DNA from: JAFNAG01 sp963739235 | Lineage (GTDB): Bacteria > Acidobacteriota > UBA6911 | DNA length: 64,000 nucleotides | Assembly (NCBI GenBank): GCA_963739235.1 | Contig: CAVTZY010000042.1 | Span: forward strand, 124,001 to 188,000 | Reading direction: 5' to 3' | Shown: positions 47,199 to 57,532 of the stretch, in pieces | Layout: each line of letters opens with the position of its first letter | Position numbering within the stretch: the stretch's first letter is position 1 | Notes under the pieces: model-generated | What the model was told of the DNA's origin: nothing | The model's database searches: none | Seen by the model: the letters and a program-made list of their open reading frames with translations, nothing else | Translations under genes and position numbers: made by a program

Positions 47199-48843
47199 TC
47201 CGCAAGGTAACGCTGCGCCGATTCAAGCGCTTTGATGAGGTCGTGTTCGACATTCCCGGGCACGTGGTCCTGGCCGGTCCGAACAATACCGGCAAGACGA
47301 CGCTGTTGCAGGCCGTATCCGCCTGGGCGATGGCTTTACAGCGCTGGAAGCAGCTCAACGATTATCAAAAGCATCGGGGGGGATATACCAAGGCCCCGAT
47401 CGCGCGGCAGGCGTTCTCAGCCGTGCCATTGCGGGTCTTCGACCTGCTCTGGAACGCTCGCGATTATCAAGAGCCGATCGAAATTGAGATCCAGAGCGCC
47501 CGGGGCTGGAGAGTCCCAATTGAGCTGATACCCGATACTACCGAGCAGATTTATGTGCGTCCCAAATCTGACGTCGAATCGCACACGGTGCGGCTCGCGG
47601 ACTTGATGGCGGTGTATGTGCCGCCGATGACGGGGATCAGCACCGACGAACCCGTTTACCAGCGTCCCAAGCAGGACCAACTACTCGGTCTTGGGAAACC
47701 CGGCGAAATCATCCGCAACCTCCTGGTGCAGGCGCACCAATCCGCGGCCTGGGATCGTTTGCAGGACTCGATCCGGCGCCTGTTCCACTGCGAGATTCTG
47801 CCGCCTGACTCGACCGGGGCGGATATCGTCGCGGAGTACCGGGCTCTCGATGAAAGCGCAAGCGCCTCGATATCGCCAGCGCGGGCAGCGGATTTCAGCA
47901 GGTGCTGATGTTGCTGACTTTTTTGCACACGCGTCCCGCCTCAGTGCTGCTCGTGGATGAGCCTGACGCGCACCTGCATGTGATTCTGCAGGATACGATC
48001 TACAACGAGCTGCGATCCGTCGCCGCGGCCCAGAACTCCCAACTCATCATTGCCACGCATTCCGAGGTGATCATCAACTCCGTGGAGCCCTCGGAGCTGT
48101 GCATGCTTTTCGATAAGCCGAGAATTCTTACGTGCGCGGTCGAGCGCGACCGCCTGGCCGACTCCCTTGGAATCCTGACTCACACGGACATCATGATGGC
48201 GATGCAAGCGCCCGGCGTGGTCTACGTTGAGGACTATACCGATATCGATATCCTGCGGGAGTGGGCGAAGGTGCTGAATCACCCGGCATTGGCAACTCTG
48301 ACCACGAAGCTGTTCTGGAAGAAATCTGTCTGGGAGACGAGGCTGGGCGCGTCGGGAATCAAGGCGAAGGACCATTACGATGCACTCCAGCTGGTGCGGG
48401 AGGATTTGCCCGGCCTCGAAATACTGGACGGCGATGCGCACTCGGATATCCCGGCAACCGAGATTACCGGCAGCGGCCTGCAGCGCCAACGTTGGCGGCG
48501 CTATGAGATCGAGAGCTATCTGCTGCATCCTGCCGCACTGGCGCGATTTGTCGAGCGTGAAGTTGGCGGAGCGGAGGCTGCCAGGCTCCATGTCGCCGAT
48601 TTGCTGAAACACTTCGAAGACAAATATCCGCGGACCTTTCTCACCGATCCGCTCGGGGATTTTCCGTTTCTTAACGGAACCAAAGCGCGCACGGAACTGA
48701 TACCTCCTGCCCTGACAGCGGCAGGGTTTCCTGGATTCCCGTACACCCGCTATCACGAGATCGCGGCACTCATGCGGCCGGAGGAAATTCATCCCGAGGT
48801 CGTCGAGAAGCTGGACGCTATTCAGAAGGCCTTCAGGCTATGA
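47195..48843 (+). CDS. AAA/OLD-like ATPase of the restriction operon, frameshifted
   Basis: An ABC-type (AAA_21/OLD-like) ATPase: RRFKRFDEVVFDIPGHVVLA and Walker A GPNNTGKTTLLQ at about 28-39. At 47852-47860 the frame changes, and the protein continues as RLDIASAGSGFQQVLMLLTF (signature-like), then VLLVDEPDAHLHV (Walker B) and LIIATHSEVIIN. One additional A restores the frame. The last 200 residues contain VVYVEDYTDIDILREW and LEILDGDAHSD, resembling a degenerate TOPRIM part of OLD nucleases. Joined length is about 549. It is coupled to Mod and Res by 4-bp overlaps on both sides. A third protein between Mod and Res is not part of classic type III systems. Confidence 0.84.
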
Positions 48844-51800
48844 GCAGCTACGAAGTCCCCGAGCCCATCATCAGCTCGCCGTTTGAAGAGCCCCGGGAGC
48901 ATTGGAACATCGTCGAAGGCGAAGTTCCGGAGCGCGTTGCCGGCCGCCGCAAGGCTGTCTACTTCTATCGCGATCCCAAGGCCACGCCGGGCAAGCGCGC
49001 CGGCGAAGGCGTCGGAACGGTCATCGAGCTGAAGCTGGTCAACCTGATCCGGGAGCGCGTTGCGGAGTGGCGGCGGGCGGGATTACCCGGGAGTGACGCG
49101 CACGACGCTCGAGTTGCTTTCCTGGTGGCGCCGGGAAGGACGCGAGCAGCGGCTCTTCTTCGCGCAAATGGAGGCCGCGGAGACGATCATCTTTCTCAAC
49201 GAAGCCCGAACCGATTTTCGTCAGGGCATTGCCATACCGCGCGACGAACCGGGGGACGAGAAGAAATCCGAAGGATACACAGGCTTCACGCGGTATGCCT
49301 GCAAGATGGCCACCGGCTCGGGCAAGACGACGGTCATGGGGATGCTCGCGGCCTGGAGCATTCTCAACAAGGTCAACGATCGCGGCGACGCACGCTTTTC
49401 GGATGTAGTCCTGGTAGTGTGCCCGAATGTGACGATCCGCGACCGATTACGCGAGCTTGATCCGAACCTGGGGGAAGCCAGCATTTACCGCACGCGCGAC
49501 CTGGTGCCGTCGCATTTGCTTCCTCACTTGACGCAGGGACGGGTGCTGGTGACGAATTGGCACGTTTTCGAGCCGCAGTCAGTGCAGACCGCCGGGATCG
49601 GCGCCAAGGTCAGCAAGGCCGGCGTGGCCGTGCGGGTGGTTGAAACCATCAGCATCGGCGCCAAGACGACGACGGCCCGGGGCACTCGATATCTAACGGA
49701 AAGCGCCTATCAGCGGCAGGTGGCGGCAGGGTTGCTGAAAATCAAGAAGGAGGTTCGGGATAAAGACGGCGGTCTAGTCAAGGCTACGGTTGAATCGGTG
49801 AGATATGTGGAGAGCGATACATCGCTGGTCAACCGCGTTTTGGGGCGAGAGGTCGGCGGCAAACAGAACATCCTGTTAATGAACGACGAAGCTCATCACG
49901 CTTACCGGATCCGGCGTGAGGAGCCGGAAGAGGAAGAAGAGATGGAGACCTTCGGGGAGGAAGCGGAGGCGGAGGAATTCTTCAAGGAGGCCACGGTCTG
50001 GATTGACGGGCTGGATCGCATTCAGAAACTGCGCGGGATCAACTTTTGCGTCGATCTTTCGGCCACACCCTACTTCCTTGGCCGGGTTGGACAGGCCACC
50101 AATCGTCCATTTCCATGGGTGGTGAGCGATTTCGGATTGATTGATGCGATCGAGTCCGGGCTCGTGAAGATACCGCAGCTGGCGGTCCGAGATACGACGG
50201 GCGCCGAGATTCCAGGGTATTTCAACATCTGGCATTGGATTCTGCCGCAGCTTACGCCCGCGGAGCGGGGCGGGAAGAAGGCCTCCCCCAAGCCCGAGGC
50301 GATTTTGAAATATGCGCACCATCCCATCGCCATGCTGGGCAGCCTGTGGCAGAAGGAATGCGAGGAATGGGCCAGCGCGGCCGCAGATCGGCGCCCTCCG
50401 GTCTTCATTCTGGTCTGCAAAAACACGCAGATCGCCAAAGTGATCTACGAGTGGCTGGCCGAGGACAAGGCCCCGGTCGGCATACCTCCCGTGAAAATCG
50501 AAGGATTCAGGAACAACGGCGGAATCAACACCATCCGCGTCGATTCGAAAGTCGTCCATGAGACGGACACGGGCCAGGCTCGAAGCGATGAGTCTCGTTG
50601 GATGCGGTTTACACTCGACACGGTCGGCAAGAGCGCCTGGCCTGCAGACCGGCAGGGGCGCCCAATTTATCCCAAAGACTTCGAGGAACTGGCAAAAAAA
50701 CTGGGCCGGCCCCTGCATCCTCCCGGCCGGGATGTGCGTTGTATCGTGAGTGTCGGCATGCTCACAGAAGGCTGGGACTGCAACACCGTAACGCACATCA
50801 TCGGCTTGCGGCCATTTATGTCGCAATTGTTGTGCGAGCAGGTGGTGGGGCGGGGGCTGAGACGAACCTCATATGAAGCCGGAGAGGACGGCCGGTTCAC
50901 GGAAGAAGTCGCGAAAGTGTTCGGCGTGCCGTTCGAAGTGATTCCATTCAAGTCCAACAAGCAGCCCGCTCCGGCGACCATGGTAAAGCGGCGCCACGTA
51001 CACGCCATCCCCTCCAGAGCGGAGTTTGAGATCCTCTTTCCTCGCATCGAAGGATATACTCAGAAAATCCAAAATCGCATTGCCGTCAATTGGGCAAACG
51101 TTCCACCCTTGTTCCTCGAACCCGGCCGCATACCGCCCGAAGTGGAAGTAAAGGCGCTAAGCGTCTCTAACCAGGGAAAGCTATCGTTGTTCGGGCCAGG
51201 AAAAATCGATGAAGTCACCTTGTCGGAATTTCGGGCCAGGCGGCGCATGCAGGAACTAGTGTTCGATCTTGCCCGGGGACTGGCGCGGCACTACATCGAG
51301 CAGGGGCACTGCGAGATCCCTCCTCATGCGCTTTTCCCGCAATTGACGCGAATCATCGGCCAATACGTTGACAAAAAGGTGCACGTACAGTGGCCCGCCC
51401 ACAAGAAGGATCTGTTTCTCGCGCCCTATTATGGTTGGCTAGTGGAGAGGCTGGTCGAGGCGATTGGACCTGACACCTCCCTGGGGGAAGCGCCAGAGGT
51501 CCCGATCCACGAAAGCAGTCGCGGCCCCGGATCAACTTTGGAGGTAGATTTCTGGACAAGCCGGGAAGTGCGCGAGGTTCTGCGCAGCCATCTGAATTAC
51601 GTGGTGGCCGATACCAAGCGCTGGGAGCAATCGGCTGCTTACTATCTGGACAAACACCCTGCCGTCGCTGCCTTCGTCAAGAACACCGGATTGGGATTTG
51701 CGATCCCCTATCTTTACAACGGGCAGATGCATGATTACCTGCCTGACTTTCTCGTTCGGATGAAATCGGATATCCAAGGGCACTTGATTCTCGAAACCAA

Positions 51801-51972
51801 GGGATTCGACCCTCTTGCCGATGTAAAGAAAGCCGCTGCTGAACGCTGGGCAGCTGCCGTAAATGCCGAGGGCCGCTTTGGCCACTGGCAGTACGGCATG
51901 GCAAGAAAGATTGAAGACGTTCCCCGCATCATCACCGAAGCAGCAGATCGGCATACGAGAGATCAGGGGTAA
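48840..51972 (+). CDS. Type III-like restriction helicase-nuclease (Res), frameshifted
   Basis: A superfamily 2 helicase fused to a nuclease, about 1044 residues after joining. The first frame (VPEPIISSPFEEPREHWNIV to RERVAEWRR) breaks in the G/C run at 49070-49081; the next frame continues as DYPGVTRTTLELLSWWRREG. Motif I is KMATGSGKTTVMG near 157, motif II MNDEAHHAYR near 349, and the late helicase motif is MLTEGWDCNTVTHIIGLRPF with EQVVGRGLRRTSYE. The C-terminal nuclease is of PD-(D/E)XK type: DYLPDFLVRM followed by HLILETKGFD. It resembles restriction enzymes annotated as the BPTD_3080 family. Confidence 0.88.
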
Positions 51973-51996
51973 CCTCCTCGTACTCCCGCGTCCCTT

Positions 51997-54006
51997 TTAA
52001 TCCCTGCGCCCAGAGCGCGGATCCGACCATGTTGCCGCCGGGCCGATGAGGGTTCGTTTCGTGCCAGCGAGCGGATCGAACTCGACCAGGCTGAAATAAA
52101 CCCCTTTCCCGGCGGGAGCAGAACGAGACGCGAGATAGAGGCGGTTGCGGATGCTCTCCTGCGTCAGCAGGCGCGCGAGCGAAATAACTGACCGCGGAAT
52201 CAGCCGCTCGGCAGTGCGGTGCAGTTCCCCGCTTCCGAGATCGACGAGGTAAAGGCAGCCGGCCATCCTGTTGCCGTCATCGCCGTACACATCCACAACT
52301 AGGCGGCCGGGGGCGTATTCTTCCACCATCACGGCTTCGCTCCCCGGAAGATCAATCATCCGCAGGGCATCGCCTGATGCCGAAAAGAGATGCAGCTGCG
52401 GATGCAGGCTGCTCCCGGTCAGGATCACGATGCGGCCGTCGGCCAGGAAGCGTAACGACCAGAATCTGCGCCGTTGATCGGGGACATCGGGTTTCTCAGG
52501 CAGGAGCATCCGCTCTTCTTCCGCATGGCGCAAGTCACAAAGCGCCGGGTATCCCCCGTGCGCCCCGGGCTTCCACACCGCCAGCCTCGTGGAAGACGGG
52601 TCCGGGGGGAGCCACACATGAGTAAGCGGCCCGATTGCGGCGGCGGGTCCCAGCCGCTTTGCGGCAACGTCGAATTCGAGAACCTCGAGCGTCATGGCCC
52701 TGTTGTCCTTGCCGTCGCGCATGAGATAGATGCGCACCAGGTCCTGCGAGAGGAAGCGCACCTCTTCTGCGAGACGGCCGGGCGACTGCAGCGCCGTGCC
52801 GCCCAGGTATTCGCCGCCCGGAAGCGCGTAGATGCTGATGAGGTTCGGTTGCAGCAGGGCGACGCGGCTCCCGTCATGGGACAAGGTCATGCGGGTGGGC
52901 CCCGTAGCGGAAATCGGGGTCGGGAGCGGTTTATCATTCACTTCACTTAATCTCGCCAGGTAGAGGGGCCTCGCCGCCCCCGTCTCATTTCCCTGGAGCC
53001 AAATCGCCAGTTTCCCGTCACCCGAGATCGTGGGCAGATCTCCGTGCCCCTGCTGGTCCAGCGCCCCGGTTTTCCAGGACCTTCCGGTGGCGGTGTCAAA
53101 CAGGAAGCAGGGGGCGTACATCCGGCTCTGAGTGAAGCCGCCCAGCGGCACCCACGTCCCCTCGTTGGTTTCGCCCACTGCATCTACGCTGTCGAGGCAG
53201 GACGCATCTACGTTGTCGACCCAATGGGAGTAGGCACACAGGCCCGATAACGACACGAACAACGCGGGCCAAAGGACGAGGCTGAAAACGCGATGCCCCC
53301 GCAACAGGTCGGTCCGGCCGAGAGACATCTGCAACCCCATGGCCGCCCACAGCAATATCAGAATGATGCACGCCAATCCGAACAGCGAAATCGCGAGCGC
53401 CCCGAATGCAAAATTGTCCGCGAGCCTGCGCGCGGATGTCATTCCGAACAGGGCCGCGGCCAGCGTCAGCGGTAAGTGCACCGCTGCCCAGGCGGAGCGG
53501 GTTCGCAGGACAATCCCGAGGGCGTGGCTGAAGGCGAGTAAGAACAGGCATGCTGCCGCGAGGACGAGGATGGGCCCCCACGAAGGCATACTCGAGAGAA
53601 ACGACCCGGACGGCCTCCAGGCCAGGGTTACCCGGAAGGCTGCTGCTTCCATGATCACCGCCGGCAGCAATGTGGTAAGCGTTGCGCCCGCGATGACGGC
53701 AATCGCCCCGAGAAATTTGCCCGCCCAGAGGGCGCCCGACGGGATCGGCCGCGCAAAATAGAAACTCAACCGCCCCTCAGCAAGATCGCGTCCGATCACG
53801 GACCACCCGAATCCCACGCTCAGGATCAGGGCTTCCACGACCGCGCAGAACAAGGCGCCGACGTTCCTGACCAGTGCGGGCGCCCAAATGTCGAGGCCCG
53901 GAGACAGCGGCAGCAAAAGTGGCAACAATCCCGCCAGGCCTGCCACCCAGAATACCCGGCGATTGGCCAGGACTTCACGGCGTGCAACCAGATACAGGCT
54001 TTTCAC
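51997..54006 (-). CDS. ABC-2 permease fused to a beta-propeller-like domain
   Basis: A 669-residue membrane protein. Residues 1-260 hold about six hydrophobic helices of ABC-2 permease type, including FWVAGLAGLLPLLLPLSP, the cytoplasmic loop DLAEGRLSFYFARPIPSGAL and FGALAISLFGLACIILILLW. The C-terminal 400 residues are soluble and repetitive (ISGDGKLAIWLQGNET, LSHDGSRVALLQPNLISIYA, RFWSLRFLADGRIVILTG), resembling a beta-propeller of WD40/TolB type. This fusion is unusual; a sensor on the outer face is a reasonable guess. It overlaps the ATPase stop by 4 bp and is the last gene of a GntR-ATPase-permease operon. Confidence 0.82.
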   Translation of the reverse strand: MKSLYLVARREVLANRRVFWVAGLAGLLPLLLPLSPGLDIWAPALVRNVGALFCAVVEALILSVGFGWSVIGRDLAEGRLSFYFARPIPSGALWAGKFLGAIAVIAGATLTTLLPAVIMEAAAFRVTLAWRPSGSFLSSMPSWGPILVLAAACLFLLAFSHALGIVLRTRSAWAAVHLPLTLAAALFGMTSARRLADNFAFGALAISLFGLACIILILLWAAMGLQMSLGRTDLLRGHRVFSLVLWPALFVSLSGLCAYSHWVDNVDASCLDSVDAVGETNEGTWVPLGGFTQSRMYAPCFLFDTATGRSWKTGALDQQGHGDLPTISGDGKLAIWLQGNETGAARPLYLARLSEVNDKPLPTPISATGPTRMTLSHDGSRVALLQPNLISIYALPGGEYLGGTALQSPGRLAEEVRFLSQDLVRIYLMRDGKDNRAMTLEVLEFDVAAKRLGPAAAIGPLTHVWLPPDPSSTRLAVWKPGAHGGYPALCDLRHAEEERMLLPEKPDVPDQRRRFWSLRFLADGRIVILTGSSLHPQLHLFSASGDALRMIDLPGSEAVMVEEYAPGRLVVDVYGDDGNRMAGCLYLVDLGSGELHRTAERLIPRSVISLARLLTQESIRNRLYLASRSAPAGKGVYFSLVEFDPLAGTKRTLIGPAATWSDPRSGRRD

Positions 54007-54927
54007 GATGGGCCTCCCGTTTTTGCGCCGGCCACGGCGATTACAATCTCCTCGAGGGACATCGGCGAAAACGCGACGCCGGAAACGGCAGGCGACGCGC
54101 AGAACCTGAGAGACTTATCCTCGTCGTAATCCGAGACCACGGCTTCCACGACGGTACCCTCCTCGCGCACCCCGATTACTGTGAACGGCGCCAGTTCCGG
54201 CCGCCCGGCACCCGCCCTTGCCGATCCCCCGTCAAGGTAGCGCAGCCTGCGATAGCGCGATTTCACCTTTTCGAGCCTCCATGTCCAGGAGCACACGGCC
54301 TGCGTCGAGAATTCCCACTCTGTCGGCGATGCCCTCGATGCCGGCCAGGTCATGGGTCGCAATCAGGACGGTCGGGGCGCGTTCGGCCAGATCGCCGACC
54401 AGATCCTCGAAGATCGCCTTCCGCGCCACGGCGTCGAGTCCGAGGGAGGGGTCGTCCAGCACCAGCAGTTCCGGATGGTGCGCAAGCGCCAGGGCGAACT
54501 GAGTCATGCTTTTCTGCCCTTTGGAGAGGTTCTGGAAGGGGACCCGCGCGGGAATTCCGAAGCTGTCCAGGCGCGCCCAAAAGGCGCTCCGATCCCAAAC
54601 GGAGTAAAAACCGGAGCAGAATCCCGCGATCTGTTTCGCCGTCATGTCTGGAGGAGCGTCGGGCTCCTCCGGCACGACTCCGACCCTCGCGAGGAGCCGG
54701 CGGCGGTTTCTCCATACGTCTGCGCCGAAAAGGCAAGCCCGGCCCGATTGCGCTTTCTTTTGCCCCAGGAGACAGCGGATGAGCGAGCTCTTGCCGGCGC
54801 CGTTGCGTCCCAACAGGGCGAATACCTCCCCGCGCCTCACTTCGAGTGATACGTGCGCGCAGGCAGTCCGGCTGCCGTACCGAACGGTGATGTCGTCAAG
54901 AAGAAGCACCTGTTCTGCGACTGTCAC
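54003..54927 (-). CDS. ABC transporter ATPase, frameshifted
   Basis: The first frame, from the ATG at 54927, has Walker A LLGRNGAGKSSLIR near residue 38, Q-loop-region VGVVPEEPDAPPD, signature LSKGQKSMTQFALALA near 137, Walker B LLVLDDPSLGLDAVA and the switch LIATHDLAG. At 54268-54276 the similarity continues one frame over as EKVKSRYRRLRYLDGG and runs to SPMSLEEIVIAVAGAKTGG with the stop at 54003. Joined length is about 307 residues, normal for an exporter ATPase of the YtrB type, where a C-terminal extension beyond the switch is usual. It is coupled to the regulator gene by a 4-bp overlap. Confidence 0.87.
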
Positions 54928-55331
54928 TTTCCACCTCCTTGCGCGGCCCGTCCCAGCCTGCCCCAGGCGGCGCGGAGACCGTCCGCCGCTTCCCTTTCCG
55001 TGGCGCCGATAGTGACTGCCAGGTTCACATAGCGCATGGCTCCCTCCAGGAGCAGGCGCACCCTTTCCGCCCTGGACAAAGCCGGCGGCGCGTCTGCGAC
55101 AAAAGTCCCTTCTCCCCGTTTGACTGTCAGGACGCCTGCTTCCGTGAGCCGCTGGTAGGCGTGCGCGACGGTGGCGGGATTGATACGGAGCTCGCGCGCG
55201 AGATCTCGCACGGAAGGGATGGCCGCTCCGGGAAGCACGGCGCTCGACGCAACCAGGCGCCGGATCGTCTCTTCGATCTGCTTCCAGAGCGGAGTCGCAT
55301 CCCGGGGGTCAATGCGGATGGACAGTAACAT
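54924..55331 (-). CDS. YtrA-subfamily GntR transcriptional regulator
   Basis: A 135-residue regulator from the ATG at 55331 (MLLSIRIDPRDATPLWKQ). The winged-helix part has TPLWKQIEETIRRLVASSAV, PSVRDLARELRINPATVAHA and LTVKRGEGTFVADA, the GntR signature. The C-terminal part is only about 50 residues, the YtrA type, which usually represses the ABC transporter operon in which it lies. GAGGCGATC precedes the ATG. A longer frame reaching 55442 is not used. The palindrome at 55372-55389 is a likely operator. Confidence 0.9.
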   Translation of the reverse strand: MLLSIRIDPRDATPLWKQIEETIRRLVASSAVLPGAAIPSVRDLARELRINPATVAHAYQRLTEAGVLTVKRGEGTFVADAPPALSRAERVRLLLEGAMRYVNLAVTIGATEREAADGLRAAWGRLGRAAQGGGK

Positions 55332-55371
55332 GGTGATCGCCTCGCGGCAGCGGCACGGGCTGCGATATACC

Positions 55372-55389
55372 GTATCGGTACACCGATAC
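55372..55389 (-). promoter_or_regulatory. Palindromic operator of the GntR/ABC operon
   Basis: Perfect inverted repeat GTATCGGT-AC-ACCGATAC, 41-58 bp before the regulator's ATG, embedded in a wider run of related GTAT/ATAC half-sites (55364-55392). The position fits an autorepression site for the YtrA-type regulator. The -10/-35 boxes are not clear. Confidence 0.65.
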
Positions 55390-55602
55390 ACCGGCATTAG
55401 CGAAATCGCATAGGCTTGCGGAAAATGGAACCGCACTGACACGCCGACCCAAAGACTCTGCAGTTGGCCTTCACATAAGAGCCGAATCCGATCGTGGTGA
55501 TCAGAGGGACGAGTTCGAGCTTCGTTCCGCTGGGGGCACTAAATTGAACAAACTGAAACTGAACCTCGTATCTAGTGTCGACAGCCTACAGGCGAGGTGT
55601 GT

Positions 55603-56893
55603 ATGTTACCGGCGGCGGAACCAACCCGATCAAATGCGCGGTTTGCGGAAGACCTACAGGCCTTCATCAGCAAGTATGCGGGTCTTTGGGGAGATTGTGC
55701 CACGGAGCTGCCGACGTTCGAACGAACCAGTGAGCACTGCGTTGCAGCATCGGAACGAACGCGAGGCCGATCTGCTGATCGATTCCATGGAACAGGAACT
55801 GCGAAAGTATCCATGCAGGGAGCGCGAGCAGGAGGCCTGGCGCGAACGAATCTTCAAACGGCTGCGACAACTCGGGGCCAACTCATTTCAGTTTCCCGAC
55901 AGGCATCTTGATATCATTTTTTCACCCGAATATCTTGCGGCTACAAGGGAATTTGTACGCCAGGCGCGCGCTTTCGACGGGGCAATGAATGCGGCTTCAC
56001 TCGGGCAGGCGCTGCGCAATGTGTGGGTCATAAACTGTCTGCAGATGTTCCTGGATCGGCGGCCCTCCCTTTCACCCTCGATTTTCGCTTACAGCATGCT
56101 CTACCCCTACACAGATAATTACCTCGACGATCCGCACCTGTCCAAGGATGCCAAGGAGTCGGCCAGCCTCCGCCTGAGCCTTCGTCTCTCAGCAGAGATC
56201 TTTGAACCTCGCAATCCAGACGAGGCGGCAGTGTTCCGATTGGTTGAGAAGATCGAGAGCGAATATCCTCGAGACGATTTTCCGGAAGTTTACGCGAGCC
56301 TCCTGGCAATCCATGCCGGCCAGGCAAAGAGCCTGCGCCAGCAGGGCGGGATATGCACCCTGAACGCCGAATCTTTGCTGCAGATCAGCGTTGAGAAGGG
56401 CGGCTCATCGGTCCTCGCCGATAGCTGGCTTGTGGCTGGCCGCCTGAATCAAACGGAAGCCGACTTCTTTTTTGGTCTTGGCGTCATGCTCCAGCTGCTC
56501 GACGACGCTCAGGATCTTCCCGACGACCGGGCCGCCGGCCACTGGACTCTCTTCACGCAGGCGGCCACGAGGGAATCCCTCGACGCTCTCACGAGCCGGC
56601 TCTGGCAATTCCTGAATCGCGTGCTGGATTCCGAGAGCTGCTTCACCAGCTCCCGCAGCCTTGAATTGAAAGATCTGATCCGCCGCAACAGCAGGATGCT
56701 CCTCTTGCGTGCGATTGCGGACAGTACAAATTATTATTCCTGCGATTACCTGCGCCACATGGAGCGCTTTACTCCTCTGAGTTTCTCCTACCTGAGAAAC
56801 CGTCGCCGGACGGTCGAAAGAAGCTTCGCGAAAATCTGGCCACAGGTGGCGCATCGGCGCAAACTAAGTTCAGTGTTCGATCTTATGGGATAA
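55603..56893 (+). CDS. Class I isoprenoid-synthase-like protein, frameshifted
   Basis: About 429 residues after joining. The start at 55603 (MLPAAEPTRSNARFAEDLQA) has GAGG 5 nt upstream; near 55730-55745 the continuation shifts by one base to ALQHRNEREADLLIDSMEQE. The body is all-helical with two acidic metal-binding-like motifs: LYPYTDNYLDDPHL near residue 170 and LQLLDDAQDLPDD near 305, spaced as in trans-prenyltransferases and terpene synthases. FLDRRPSLSPSIFAYSML lies just before the first. The family name 'class 1 isoprenoid biosynthesis enzyme' fits; substrate and product cannot be predicted. It stands alone between a GntR regulator and a thioredoxin gene. Confidence 0.72.
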
Positions 56894-57014
56894 TCTTGAG
56901 TGGAATCGGAATTTCATTCGGGGACACGCGCCATAACCTCGAAATCCTTCAAATGAGGCATAGGCATAAGAGCAGCCGGCAAACTAACTCCGGTTTCCCG
57001 ATTAGGAGGATGCG

Positions 57015-57515
57015 ATGAGAATAACAATGTTGTTGAGCCTGATTCTTTTCTTGGCCTCTCCTTTGGCGGCCCAGACGCAGCCCGCCGGCGTCCGGATAGA
57101 GAAGGCTGGGGCAAGGCCGGATATCTTCGATCCGACTCGCGATGCTGCAAAGGACATTGAACAGGGGGTGGCCGAAGCCTCCAGGACCGGGAAGCGCGTG
57201 CTGATGGATGTGGGCGGCAACTGGTGTAGTTGGTGCCACGAGATGGAAAGGTACTTTGAGGCGCATGCGGACCTGCGCGCGCTGCGCGACCAAAATTTCG
57301 TTACCGTCAAGGTCAACTGGAGCCCGGAGAAAAAGAACGAGGCCGTGCTTTCGAAATATCCCAAGATCTCCGGTTATCCGCATCTATTCGTGCTCGACAA
57401 GGATGGTTCCCTGCTCCATTCCCAGGATACGGGCAAGCTCGAAGACGGGAAGAAAAGCTATGATCTGGAAAAGTTCACCACATTCCTGAAGGAGTGGTCC
57501 CCGCCGGCCAAGTGA
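57015..57515 (+). CDS. Exported thioredoxin-like protein (CxxC)
   Basis: A 166-residue thioredoxin-fold protein with a signal peptide (MLLSLILFLASPLAAQ) and a strong AGGAGG before the ATG. The redox motif GGNWCSWCHEMERYF is around residue 72-86 (Cys-Ser-Trp-Cys), and the cis-Pro loop is SGYPHLFVLDKDG. CxWC(H/K) with the following Met-Glu is typical of the Thioredoxin_7/DUF255-like group, which reduces or isomerises disulfides in the envelope. It converges on a second thioredoxin-like gene with only 17 bp between the stops. Confidence 0.88.
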   Translation: MRITMLLSLILFLASPLAAQTQPAGVRIEKAGARPDIFDPTRDAAKDIEQGVAEASRTGKRVLMDVGGNWCSWCHEMERYFEAHADLRALRDQNFVTVKVNWSPEKKNEAVLSKYPKISGYPHLFVLDKDGSLLHSQDTGKLEDGKKSYDLEKFTTFLKEWSPPAK

Positions 57516-57532
57516 GTTCGTGGTTTGGGGCT

